This document shows, piece by piece, positions 6,895 through 13,854 of a DNA stretch of 25,441 nucleotides (position 1 is the stretch's first letter; each line of letters starts with the position of its first letter). The DNA is taken from positions 1 through 25,441 of the forward strand of contig CAJURH010000032.1 of NCBI GenBank assembly GCA_910588775.1, written 5' to 3'. This DNA is from an uncultured Lachnospiraceae bacterium. Lineage in GTDB: Bacteria; Bacillota; Clostridia; Lachnospirales; Lachnospiraceae. Below the pieces are notes generated by a model. It had not been told where the DNA came from. It worked only from the letters and a program-made list of their open reading frames with translations, and made no database searches. The position numbers were made by a program, and so were the translations under genes.

Positions 6895-7653
6895 TTATTT
6901 GGAAATTACATCACTCATCTGGTAATAACCTGCAGGTTTTCCCGCCAGAAATTTCGCCGCTTCCACAGCGCCTTTCCCAAACACCGCTTTCGAATACGAC
7001 GCATGGCTGAATGTGACCACCTCATCCGGCCCGGCAAAAATCACGTCATGCTCCCCCACAATGGAGCCGCCGCGAACGGCAGACAGACCGATTTCCTTAT
7101 CTCCCCGCGCTTCTTTCCTTTGACTACGGTCGTACACATAGCGATAGGCGCTGCCCATAGCTTCATTGAGACTGTCCGCCAGCGCCAACGCCGTTCCGCT
7201 GGGCGCATCCTTTTTCAAGCGATGATGCTTCTCCACCACTTCCATGTCAAACCCCGCATGGGCCAATACTTTTGCCGCGTCCTGAATGATTCGCAACAGC
7301 ATATTGACGCCCAGGGACATATTGGCTGATTTCAGTATGGCGACTCTCTTGCTGGCATCTTCGATCTTCGCCAACTGTTCCTCGTTCAGACCCGTGGCGC
7401 ATAGAACCGCCGGTATTTGTTTTTTCACACAATAATCCAGCAGTCCTTGTAGCGCCTGGGGAGATGAAAAGTCAATGACTACATCCGCGTCCACGTCACA
7501 CGCTTGAATGTCCGTAAACACCGGATACCCATTGTCCCGGTCATCCACCACATCGATTCCCGCCACAATCTCGGCCTCTGGGTCGTCTTTTATCAAACCG
7601 CTGATAACCTGGCCCATGTGCCCGTTACAGCCGTACATGATTATTTTTATCAT
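6895..7653 (-). CDS. dapB: 4-hydroxy-tetrahydrodipicolinate reductase
   Basis: Reduces the product of DapA to tetrahydrodipicolinate with NAD(P)H, the second committed step to diaminopimelate and lysine. The N-terminal Rossmann fold has GCNGHMGQVI (residues 8-17). The catalytic region VEKHHRLKKDAPSGTA carries His143-His144 and Lys147, with the substrate-binding SGT after it. 252 residues is normal for the family. ATG start with AGGAG seven bases upstream. It lies 36 bases downstream of dapA in the same direction, so both are under the lysine riboswitch. No convincing terminator separates it from the lipoprotein gene downstream, but that gene has about 90 bases of AT-rich leader. Confidence 0.97.
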   Translation of the reverse strand: MIKIIMYGCNGHMGQVISGLIKDDPEAEIVAGIDVVDDRDNGYPVFTDIQACDVDADVVIDFSSPQALQGLLDYCVKKQIPAVLCATGLNEEQLAKIEDASKRVAILKSANMSLGVNMLLRIIQDAAKVLAHAGFDMEVVEKHHRLKKDAPSGTALALADSLNEAMGSAYRYVYDRSQRKEARGDKEIGLSAVRGGSIVGEHDVIFAGPDEVVTFSHASYSKAVFGKGAVEAAKFLAGKPAGYYQMSDVISK

Positions 7654-7689
7654 TTTTCTTCTCCTGTATTTCCAACCATCCGCTGTCTG

Positions 7690-8577
7690 CTATTTCAAAA
7701 TGCCAAATTCCCTCATGGCTTTCGCCAGCTTCTCCTGGTTGGCAGGTTCCATTTCCGTAAGCGGCGGCCGCAACGCGCCCGCTTCCATTCCCATCAGGTT
7801 CAATGCGGCTTTTACCGGAATCGGATTCACTTCACTGAACAGAGCATCCACCAGCGGCAGAGCTTTCAACTGGAGCTCCCGGCTGCCTTTCACATCCCCA
7901 TCCAAAAACTTCTGTACAATGTCATGGGTCTGACGGGGAGCCACATTGGACAGCACGGAAATCACGCCCACGCCACCCAATGACAAGAGCGGAACCACCT
8001 GGTCATCATTTCCAGAATACAGATCTATGCAGCCGTCTGCCAACGCCATCAATTTAGCCGCCTGGGAAATATTTCCACTGGCCTCCTTGATTCCCACAAT
8101 ATTTTTCACATTTTTCGCCAGGGCCACCGCGGTCTCCGGAAGTATGTTGCATCCGGTCCGGCTGGGCACATTGTAGAGGATAATCGGCGTGGAAACCGAG
8201 GACGCAATCTTGGTATAATGGGCAATCAGCCCTTTTTGCGTCGCCTTATTGTAATAGGGTGATACCAGAAGCAGGCCATCCGCACCATATTTCTCGGCTT
8301 CCTGTGACAGATAGACCGCCGTCTCTGTACAATTTGACCCCGTCCCCGCAACCACCGGAATCCTTTTATTCACCTTCTCAATGGCGAACCGGACAACTTC
8401 CAGATGTTCTTCATGGGTCAACGTGGAAGACTCACCCGTGGTGCCACAGATAATAATGGCGTCCGTTCCGTTTTTAATCTGAAATTCCAGAAGTTCCTCC
8501 AGCTTTTCATAGTTCACTTCTCCGTTTGACAACATGGGTGTGACAATCGCCACGCCTGCCCCTGTAAATATAGCCAT
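7690..8577 (-). CDS. dapA: 4-hydroxy-tetrahydrodipicolinate synthase
   Basis: Condenses pyruvate with aspartate semialdehyde, the first step of the lysine/diaminopimelate branch, supplying cell-wall precursor and lysine. TIM-barrel lyase of 295 residues. Visible active-site features: GTTGES with Thr46-Thr47, YNVPSRTG with Tyr135 and Arg140, and the Schiff-base Lys164 in IVGIKEASGN. The ATG follows GAGGAGG at good spacing. It is first gene of dapA-dapB. The upstream region carries a full sigma-70 promoter, a lysine riboswitch and an intrinsic terminator ending about 34 bases before the start, so lysine should shut the operon off by premature termination. Confidence 0.98.
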   Translation of the reverse strand: MAIFTGAGVAIVTPMLSNGEVNYEKLEELLEFQIKNGTDAIIICGTTGESSTLTHEEHLEVVRFAIEKVNKRIPVVAGTGSNCTETAVYLSQEAEKYGADGLLLVSPYYNKATQKGLIAHYTKIASSVSTPIILYNVPSRTGCNILPETAVALAKNVKNIVGIKEASGNISQAAKLMALADGCIDLYSGNDDQVVPLLSLGGVGVISVLSNVAPRQTHDIVQKFLDGDVKGSRELQLKALPLVDALFSEVNPIPVKAALNLMGMEAGALRPPLTEMEPANQEKLAKAMREFGILK

Positions 8578-8610
8578 TTTATTCTCCTCCTCTTACACAC
8601 AATAGAATAT

Positions 8611-8638
8611 AAAAAAAGGCAAACAAAAAAGTTCGCCT
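8611..8638 (-). terminator. Riboswitch-controlled intrinsic terminator before dapA
   Basis: Minus strand: AGGCGAAC, a loop of six T, GTTTGCCT, then a run of T. The 8-bp stem has one G-T pair. It lies between the lysine aptamer and the dapA ribosome binding site and so forms the expression platform: termination when lysine is bound, read-through when lysine is scarce. Confidence 0.9.
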
Positions 8639-8669
8639 CTAAAGAATACAATCTTAAGGAATATTCCCT

Positions 8670-8847
8670 AGATAGCCCTCCATCCTGAAAAATCCGGCTC
8701 CAAGATGACAGTCATATGATTGTTCACCATATGCCCAAAGACATAACATCAGGCATCATGCCTTTTCGGCGCTTTCCCCCTTCCTCTGCCATCCCGTGCC
8801 CCTGAAGCATCCGACAAATCTACTCATGAAAAACGCAACCTCTATCT
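8670..8847 (-). ncRNA. Lysine riboswitch (L-box) aptamer
   Basis: Read on the minus strand, P1 is formed by AGATAG (8842-8847) and CTATCT (8670-8675). The 5' strand continues as AGAGGTTGCG, followed by ATGAGTAG, then the conserved block GGGGGAAAGCGCCGAAAAGGC, ATGACTGTCATC, and the 3' closing segment GGAGGGCTATCT. The order and conserved cores match the L-box class known from B. subtilis lysC. It lies between a strong promoter and a terminator, directly upstream of dapA, which fits control by intracellular lysine. Confidence 0.95.
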
Positions 8848-8865
8848 ATTCTATAAATTGTGATA

Positions 8866-8894
8866 ACTATAGCACGAAAATCCTTCCTTGTCAA
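8866..8894 (-). promoter_or_regulatory. Sigma-70 promoter of the lysine riboswitch-dapA-dapB operon
   Basis: Minus strand: TTGACA (8889-8894), a spacer of exactly 17 bases, and TATAGT (8866-8871). Transcription should begin about 7 bases later, about 10 bases before the aptamer. Confidence 0.9.
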
Positions 8895-8951
8895 CGGGCA
8901 TCCACCGGATTTCACGCATATGATTTATGAATTTTTGCTGGAAATTTATAT

Positions 8952-8980
8952 TTCATATTGCCGCAAGAATATGGTATAAT
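8952..8980 (+). promoter_or_regulatory. Extended -10 promoter of fba
   Basis: TGGTATAAT (8972-8980) is an extended -10 element with a perfect TATAAT at 8975-8980. A partial -35, TTCATA (8952-8957), lies 17 bases upstream. The remaining gap down to fba (8981-9043) is an AT-rich leader ending in AAAGGAA. It is divergent from the dapA promoter about 60 bases away. Confidence 0.8.
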
Positions 8981-9043
8981 ATGTATGTGATTATTATTCC
9001 GTAACCAATTAACTCATTTTTTTAATAGAAAGGAATTTGAATT

Positions 9044-9979
9044 ATGCCATTAGTTACAACTACCGAGATGTTTAAGAAAGCTTACGAAGGCGGCTACGCC
9101 ATTGGCGCCTTCAACGTAAACAACATGGAAATCGTACAAGGAATTACCGAAGCCGCAGGGGAATTAAACTCTCCATTAATTCTGCAGGTTTCCAAGGGCG
9201 CCCGCGCTTACGCCAACCATACTTACCTGGTGAAACTGGTGGAAGCCGCACTGATTGAAAACGACATTCCCATCGCCCTTCATCTGGACCACGGCCCGGA
9301 CTTCGAGACATGCAAAGCCTGTATCGACGGCGGATTCACTTCCGTTATGATCGATGCGTCCCACTATGATTTCGACAAAAACATTGCAATCACCAAAGAA
9401 GTGGTGGAATACGCTCACGACAAAGGCGTTGTAGTGGAAGCGGAACTTGGACAGCTTGCAGGCGTTGAAGACGACGTGAACGTATCCGAAGCGGACGCTC
9501 AATACACCCAGCCAGATCAGGTGGAAGAATTTGTGGACAAAACTGGCGTAGATTCTCTGGCCATCGCCATCGGAACCAGCCATGGGGCATTCAAATTCAA
9601 ACCCGGCCAGAAACCACAATTACGTTTTGACATCCTGGATGAAATCTCCAAACGTCTCCCCAACTTCCCCATCGTTCTTCACGGCGCTTCTTCCGTATCA
9701 CAGGAATATGTGAAGATCATTCAGGAAAATGGTGGAAATCTGGCAGACGCCATCGGCATCCCGGAAGATATGCTCCGTCAGGCAGCGCGTTCCGCCGTAT
9801 GTAAGATTAACATCGACTCAGACTTGCGTCTGGCTATGACCGCCGGCATCCGTCAGGTGCTGACAGAGAACCCTGCCGCTTTCGACCCCAGAGAATATCT
9901 GAAAGTAGGACGGGCCAACGTGAAAACGCTGGTTGCTCATAAGATTAAAGAAGTTCTGGGCAGCGACGGAAAAGCGTGA
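9044..9979 (+). CDS. fba: Class II fructose-1,6-bisphosphate aldolase
   Basis: Glycolytic/gluconeogenic zinc enzyme that splits fructose-1,6-bisphosphate to DHAP and glyceraldehyde-3-phosphate in the cytoplasm. TIM barrel, 311 residues. Class II features: HLDHGPD with catalytic Asp82 and zinc ligand His83, AELGQLAGVEDD (Glu134), GTSHGAFKF with zinc ligand His180, VLHGASSV with zinc ligand His213, and NIDSDLR, which binds substrate phosphate. The ATG at 9044 follows AAAGGAA. Codon choice is strongly biased toward C-ending codons in many positions, as expected for a highly expressed gene. It is a single-gene unit on the plus strand with its own extended -10 promoter and a bidirectional terminator downstream. 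Confidence 0.98.
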   Translation: MPLVTTTEMFKKAYEGGYAIGAFNVNNMEIVQGITEAAGELNSPLILQVSKGARAYANHTYLVKLVEAALIENDIPIALHLDHGPDFETCKACIDGGFTSVMIDASHYDFDKNIAITKEVVEYAHDKGVVVEAELGQLAGVEDDVNVSEADAQYTQPDQVEEFVDKTGVDSLAIAIGTSHGAFKFKPGQKPQLRFDILDEISKRLPNFPIVLHGASSVSQEYVKIIQENGGNLADAIGIPEDMLRQAARSAVCKINIDSDLRLAMTAGIRQVLTENPAAFDPREYLKVGRANVKTLVAHKIKEVLGSDGKA

Positions 9980-9987
9980 TCAAAAAT

Positions 9988-10037
9988 GAATCCTGCCAGG
10001 TAGGATTCTCCGCCTGCGGCGGGTTGCCTTTGGCAAC
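9988..10037. repeat. Three consecutive small hairpins after fba
   Basis: GAATCCT/AGGATTC (9988-10008, 7-base loop), CCGCC-TGC-GGCGG (10010-10022) and GTTGCC-TTT-GGCAAC (10023-10037) follow each other with almost no spacer, starting 9 bases after the fba stop. None has a T-run. They could be a 3' mRNA stabiliser or a dispersed intergenic repeat; a related GTGCC-TGC-GGCAC hairpin lies at about 22747-22759 in the tig leader. Confidence 0.6.
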
Positions 10038-10125
10038 ATAATTCCTTACCGTCGCAGTGCGCTCCCACCCGGAAGGCTTTTATCTTATACAGAGAATTCC
10101 AACTGAATTTCCTATGAGATTAAAC

Positions 10126-10160
10126 AAAAGAGGCAGCGCCCAGTGCGTTGCCTCTTTTTT
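10126..10160. terminator. Bidirectional intrinsic terminator between fba and the serine hydrolase gene
   Basis: AAAAGAGGCAGCGC (10126-10139) and GCGTTGCCTCTTTT (10145-10158) form a 14-bp stem with one G-T pair and a 5-base loop. T residues follow on the plus strand, and the flanking A-run gives T residues on the minus strand, so it can end both convergent transcripts. Confidence 0.9.
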
Positions 10161-10167
10161 CATTATC

Positions 10168-11256
10168 TTATTGGTTGAAAAATCCGTAAATTCTCCCGGA
10201 CATTTCGGCGATTTGTTCCACAGCCGCGCCGCTGTCTGCCAGCCCATCTGTCATAAAGCAGATAATATACGCGTTCTTGTCTCCAAAAACAATCCCCGCG
10301 TCATTTTCCACGCCTGTCAGCTCGCCGGTTTTGTTGGCAATCTCCACGCCGTCTGGAATCTTAGCTGGTATCTTGGTCCTGCGCTGCTGGGATTTCAACA
10401 GATTGAGCATATCTTCCCAGTGGTCAAATTCCTTATAATAAATCGTCTCCAAAAACGACGCGCAATCCCCCACCGACGTATAATTCTCCCCAGTGGGACT
10501 CTCTTCCAACAGCATCCGGCCCATGCTTGTATTGGAATAGCCATGTTCTTCGCAATATTCCGTCACAACCTGACGACCGGCCGACGAATCCCCATTTCCC
10601 AGCATGGTCACCAACTGATTGGCCGCATCATTGTCACTGACCGTAATCATAATATTCAGCAGGTTGTTCAGCGTATCCTGTCCGTTTGTCTGGGCAAGGG
10701 TCTCATACTGGTCATAAACAGCCCCCATGATAAACAGCTTAATCAGACTGGCCGCCCGCATGGGACTGTCATCCCTCTCTGTGTATATCTTGGAACTTAA
10801 ATTCTTAATATGCACGGACCATCTGCCTCCTGCCGCTGACTTCGCCAACGCAACCATATCGTCCAACTGGTCTTCCAACAAAGTTAAATCCGCCACTCCA
10901 TCCATTTCCTCGCTGGGACTTAAAGCGTCTTCCCCACCGTCCTCATCTGTTTTCGCCAGGGATGCGTCCTCACCCTGACTTACCGCGGTGTCTTTGGGGC
11001 TGTCCGCCACTGTATCCGTCTTTGCGTCATCCACATCCGTCTTAGTTTTGCTCTCCTGATTGTCCGCCAAAATCTTTATCTCCGATTTTAGCTGCGCGGT
11101 TTCCTTCACCGCATCCGCCAGCATGGTTTCCAGAGAACGAATATTCTTATTCAGTCCTCTCCAGCTTGCCGTGAGAATCAGAAGCAGCACGCCAAATAAA
11201 ACCATCAGCCCAGACGCAGCCCAGGCTATCATTTTATACATTTTCTCTTTATCCAT
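10168..11256 (-). CDS. Membrane-anchored serine hydrolase, class A beta-lactamase/penicillin-binding fold
   Basis: Probable cell-wall enzyme facing outside the membrane. One signal anchor (residues 9-30), a coiled-coil-like stretch (32-68), an acidic low-complexity linker (70-125), then a serine beta-lactamase-like domain. All three catalytic motifs are visible: Ser170-LI-Lys173 (SxxK), Ser207-Asp208-Asn209 (SDN) and Lys309-Thr310-Gly311 (KTG). The omega-loop ExxLN motif of true class A beta-lactamases is not evident; the equivalent stretch reads MLLEESPTGENYTS. That argues for a DD-peptidase or penicillin-binding role over antibiotic hydrolysis, but it is not proof. ATG with GGAGG nine bases upstream. 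It lies 28 bases downstream of an amidase gene with the same anchor-coil-linker plan, so they likely form one cell-wall operon. Confidence 0.85.
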   Translation of the reverse strand: MDKEKMYKMIAWAASGLMVLFGVLLLILTASWRGLNKNIRSLETMLADAVKETAQLKSEIKILADNQESKTKTDVDDAKTDTVADSPKDTAVSQGEDASLAKTDEDGGEDALSPSEEMDGVADLTLLEDQLDDMVALAKSAAGGRWSVHIKNLSSKIYTERDDSPMRAASLIKLFIMGAVYDQYETLAQTNGQDTLNNLLNIMITVSDNDAANQLVTMLGNGDSSAGRQVVTEYCEEHGYSNTSMGRMLLEESPTGENYTSVGDCASFLETIYYKEFDHWEDMLNLLKSQQRRTKIPAKIPDGVEIANKTGELTGVENDAGIVFGDKNAYIICFMTDGLADSGAAVEQIAEMSGRIYGFFNQ

Positions 11257-11284
11257 GGTCTGTATCCTCCGCTACGACTAAATA

Positions 11285-12352
11285 CTATTGTCCAAAATAT
11301 GCATCAATACCGTCTGCAATCCCCTTAGCCATCGTCTGCTGGAACTGTTCGTCCGCCATGGCCATGTCGTCATGCTCGTTGGTCATAAATCCCATTTCCA
11401 GAATGGACACCGGAACTTTACTCCAGTTTATGCCCGTCATATTATCGTAGAACTGCACGCCGCGATTTTCAAAGCCCGTGGCCGCACAATAAGCATCCAG
11501 CAAATTCTGAGAAAGGCGCAGACTGTCTCCGTAGAGTTCCGACACATATGGATTATCCTGGGACGGACACATGCTCAACGCCCCCTGCACGCCGTGGTCG
11601 TCCGATCCGTTGGCGTGAATCCGCACATAAATTTCCGCTCCCTCATCCGCCGCCAATAACGCCCTCTCCGCATTGCTGATAGCCGTGTCATTGTCCGTCC
11701 GAGTCATAATCACCCGATATCCACGCTCCTGCAAAATCTGCTGCAATTTCAGAGAAACATCCAGGTTTAACTGGTATTCGCCTATGCCGGAATACGCCCC
11801 GGAAGTTCCCGATGTGGCTTTCGCTTTCATCTCCGCAGAGCCTGGCCCATTGGGTTCCGTGGCGCTCATATCCACATTCGGCCCCTGATGCCCCGGGTCA
11901 ATGCCCACCACGTGGCCAGCCCCGGACGCGCTCTGCATCTGCCCTTCCTGATTTTCCGACAAAACGCCTGTGGGCTGTTGATTCTGGGAAATTGCAGCTT
12001 CCCCTCTATTGGCAGAAGCCACAGACGTAGGGCTTGGACTGGGCGACGGGCTTGGGCTAGGAGTTGGCTGCACAGTCACTTCCGGCTCCTCCTCCTGAAA
12101 CGCCTTTTCCAACTCCGCCTCTCTTTTCTCCTGCTCCTTCGCTTCCTTCTCCTGCTGGCGGGCCACTTTCTTCACCTCCTTCTTGATTTCTTCCAACTCG
12201 TTTTGTTTGGCTTCCAATGTTTTCTCACTTTTCGCCACTTCCCGGCTAACCCGGAAAATTCGCACAAAAGCTATGACGCTGCACACCAAGGCAAACGCTG
12301 CACAGACGCTGCCCAACGCGATCAAAAATTTTACCCAAGGTTTTCGGTACAT
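11285..12352 (-). CDS. Membrane-anchored N-acetylmuramoyl-L-alanine amidase (Amidase_3)
   Basis: Cuts the bond between N-acetylmuramic acid and the stem peptide of peptidoglycan. Plan: cytoplasmic end, membrane anchor (about residues 8-33), Lys/Glu-rich coiled coil (about 35-88), a Pro-Ser repeat linker (about 97-108), a low-complexity region, then the catalytic domain from GHVVGIDPGHQG. Expected zinc ligands are His155, Glu192 (GEYQLNLD) and His246 (RIHANGS), with catalytic Glu319 in ILEMGFMTN. The ATG at 12352 (355 residues) has GGGAGG six bases upstream; an in-frame GTG at 12382 lacks any ribosome binding site. The insert in the domain between His155 and Glu192 is Gly/Ser/Ala-rich. First gene of a two-gene operon with its own promoter. 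Confidence 0.92.
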   Translation of the reverse strand: MYRKPWVKFLIALGSVCAAFALVCSVIAFVRIFRVSREVAKSEKTLEAKQNELEEIKKEVKKVARQQEKEAKEQEKREAELEKAFQEEEPEVTVQPTPSPSPSPSPSPTSVASANRGEAAISQNQQPTGVLSENQEGQMQSASGAGHVVGIDPGHQGPNVDMSATEPNGPGSAEMKAKATSGTSGAYSGIGEYQLNLDVSLKLQQILQERGYRVIMTRTDNDTAISNAERALLAADEGAEIYVRIHANGSDDHGVQGALSMCPSQDNPYVSELYGDSLRLSQNLLDAYCAATGFENRGVQFYDNMTGINWSKVPVSILEMGFMTNEHDDMAMADEQFQQTMAKGIADGIDAYFGQ

Positions 12353-12395
12353 TCCTGGCCTCCCATTTATAAATAAACACACTCTAATCGCGATA

Positions 12396-12424
12396 ATTAT
12401 AGCCTTATTTCAATATATTGTAAA
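12396..12424 (-). promoter_or_regulatory. Sigma-70 promoter of the amidase operon
   Basis: Minus strand: TTTACA (12419-12424), a spacer of exactly 17 bases, TATAAT (12396-12401). It lies inside the 3' end of the truncated regulator gene and about 44 bases before the amidase ATG. An 8-base palindrome ATCGCGAT follows at about the start site. Confidence 0.8.
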
Positions 12425-12669
12425 GTTTTTTTCAGCCGCGACAAGACAAAACGCCTGGGACTTCGCCCAGACGTTTCCACTTCATACCCGAACAGATTTT
12501 CCAGAAGCTGTTCCCGGGACACGCCCACACTGCCCGCATGGAGCAGCGTCTGAAGCATGCGAACCGCTTTTGTCGTCTGTTTCCTCCCCTCCTGGAACGC
12601 TTTCCCCTGGTAAATCATCTCAAATCCACCCAGCGTCCGGACTTCCAGGATACTTTTCTCATCAGCCAT
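12397..12669 (-). CDS. Truncated SARP/BTAD-type winged-helix regulator (N-terminal domain only)
   Basis: A 90-residue protein resembling only the N-terminal DNA-binding domain of large SARP/BTAD-type regulators: VRTLGGFEMIYQGKAF, then TTKAVRMLQTLLHAG, GVSREQLLENLFG, and VLSRLKKTL as the recognition-helix region. Full members continue for hundreds of residues; here the frame ends at once after the winged helix with IEIRL. So it is either a stand-alone DNA-binding protein or, more likely, a decayed fragment. The ATG at 12669 is preceded by GGGAG; an in-frame GTG at 12684 is less likely. Its start overlaps the stop of the broken AP2 gene (ATGGCTGA), which implies former translational coupling. 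The amidase promoter lies inside its 3' end. No effector or target is known. Confidence 0.5.
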   Translation of the reverse strand: MADEKSILEVRTLGGFEMIYQGKAFQEGRKQTTKAVRMLQTLLHAGSVGVSREQLLENLFGYEVETSGRSPRRFVLSRLKKTLQYIEIRL

Positions 12670-12939
12670 CTTCGCGGCTCCCACAAAATTTTTCTTCTAA
12701 GCGGTGGCCAGACGGATGCTGGGCATAATACCATTTGATAAAATCCTCGTGCATCTCCTCTCCTTTTTGGCGGGCCTTGACCGCCTCCCGCTTATCCGCA
12801 TAAGAACCCAGATAGTAGGTTTTTCCCTTAAATCCAATCTGCGCAATCCACTTGCCCTGCCTGCCGTCCAGATAAACCCCGGTATGACCGCTGGCGCTAT
12901 TTCGGTTTAAACCTTTCCTGTATACCCGGATTTACCCAT
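12662..12939 (-). pseudogene. AP2-domain protein disrupted by a single-base frameshift
   Basis: On the minus strand a frame ending at 12662 encodes an AP2 DNA-binding domain: GLNRNSASGHTGVYLDG, GKWIAQIGFKGKTYYLG, SYADKREAVKARQKGEE, MHEDFIKWYY. This is the integrase/HNH-associated AP2 type common in Clostridia. That frame has no start codon. A well-placed ATG at 12939, preceded by GGAG six bases away, reads MGKSGYTGKV and then stops. Adding one A in the AAA run at 12914-12916 joins the two into a 92-residue protein, so a one-base deletion is the simplest explanation. A second in-frame candidate start (GTG at about 12960) meets a TAA before the domain. The domain itself shows no other damage, so the loss may be recent. 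It overlaps the truncated regulator downstream. Confidence 0.75.
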
Positions 12940-13051
12940 ATGTTTCTCCTGCCACCGTAAGATTCCCTCCTTAAACCTTAATACGCCCTTAAAGCAATCG
13001 CACTACTATGACTATAAGCTTTGCGGGCGCATTTGGCATCCCTGATAAGAT

Positions 13052-13086
13052 AAAAAACGCTCCACAAAATACATCTGTGGAACGCT
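13052..13086 (-). terminator. Intrinsic terminator after truA
   Basis: Minus strand: AGCGTTCCACA, a 9-base loop, TGTGGAGCGTT, then TTTT. The 11-bp stem has two G-T pairs. It begins about 18 bases after the truA stop and is the first clear terminator after tig, closing the long unit. The gap 12940-13051 beyond it holds only the AP2 leader with its ribosome binding site. Confidence 0.88.
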
Positions 13087-13104
13087 CTTTTATCCATACT
13101 CTAT

Positions 13105-13851
13105 TCAGCTTTCCAAAAACTCAATTCCCAGCAAAGTCAGCCCGCAAGCGGGAGCCGTCGGCCCCGCCGCCGCCCGGTCTCTAGCCTCCAGAATTTCCCA
13201 CATATGCTCTGGCGGATACACTCCATTTCCGATTTCGATTAAAGAACCTACGAATATTCGCACCATGTTGTAGAGAAATCCTTTGCCGGAAACCCGCAAA
13301 TACACCATTTCACCTATTCGTTCCACCGAAAACCCGGTCACCAGCCGCACCGTGGTCTTCACCTGCGCCCCAGCCCCACAGAAACTGGCAAAATCATGTT
13401 TCCCGATTATGTAGGACGTGGCTTCCCGCATCTTTTCTAAGTCCAGCGGATAATGATAGAAATAGGAATACAGTCTTTCTGTGGGCAGAGAAAATCTTCT
13501 ATTTAAAATCCGGTATTCATAAGTTTTCTCGCTCTCACAGTACCGGGGATGAAAATCCGCCGCTACTTCCTGGGACGCCTGTATACGAATGTCTTCTGGC
13601 AGACGCTGGTTTAAAGCGTAAGAAAATTTCTCCCCCGGTATCCGGCTGTCCGTGTCGAAGACCGCCACGTTCCCCAGCGCATGAACTCCCGCGTCCGTGC
13701 GGCTGGCGCCCATGGTCTCCACCGGATGGCCCAAAAGCTCTTGCAGACAGCGGTTGAGTTCACCTTGGATAGTCCGGCCGTTGTTCTGTATCTGCCACCC
13801 GCAATACCGTGTCCCGTCGTAAGCCACCGTCAACGCGATTCTCTTCTTCAT
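13105..13851 (-). CDS. truA: tRNA pseudouridine(38-40) synthase
   Basis: Converts uridines 38, 39 and 40 in the anticodon arm of many tRNAs to pseudouridine. 248 residues, standard length. The catalytic motif GASRTDAGVHALGN is present with nucleophile Asp53, and the C-terminal half has the KGFLYNMVRIFVG block of the family. ATG start with GGGGG nearby upstream. Only 3 bases separate it from the ecfT stop, and it is the last gene before the terminator. ecf-truA linkage is common in Firmicutes, usually beside ribosomal protein genes, which are absent here. Confidence 0.97.
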   Translation of the reverse strand: MKKRIALTVAYDGTRYCGWQIQNNGRTIQGELNRCLQELLGHPVETMGASRTDAGVHALGNVAVFDTDSRIPGEKFSYALNQRLPEDIRIQASQEVAADFHPRYCESEKTYEYRILNRRFSLPTERLYSYFYHYPLDLEKMREATSYIIGKHDFASFCGAGAQVKTTVRLVTGFSVERIGEMVYLRVSGKGFLYNMVRIFVGSLIEIGNGVYPPEHMWEILEARDRAAAGPTAPACGLTLLGIEFLES

Positions 13852-13854
13852 TTT

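Noticed and set aside
6334..7329. 331-codon plus-strand open frame
   Set aside because: It lies antisense to the lipoprotein and dapB, its composition is a Ser/Val-rich mirror of the Asp/Asn/Thr codons, and no ribosome binding site or family is seen.
10057..10800. 247-codon plus-strand open frame
   Set aside because: It runs through the bidirectional terminator and antisense to the serine hydrolase, which has clear catalytic motifs.
10168..11256. Antibiotic-resistance class A beta-lactamase
   Set aside because: The SxxK, SDN and KTG motifs are there, but the omega-loop ExxLN motif is not evident, and the protein is membrane-anchored beside a peptidoglycan amidase, which favours a cell-wall role.
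12904..12910. TTTAAAC heptamer in the AP2 gene as a programmed -1 frameshift site
   Set aside because: The reading frames do not fit: TTA AAC is already in the AP2 frame, while the upstream ATG frame reads GTT TAA here, so slippage on this heptamer would not join them.
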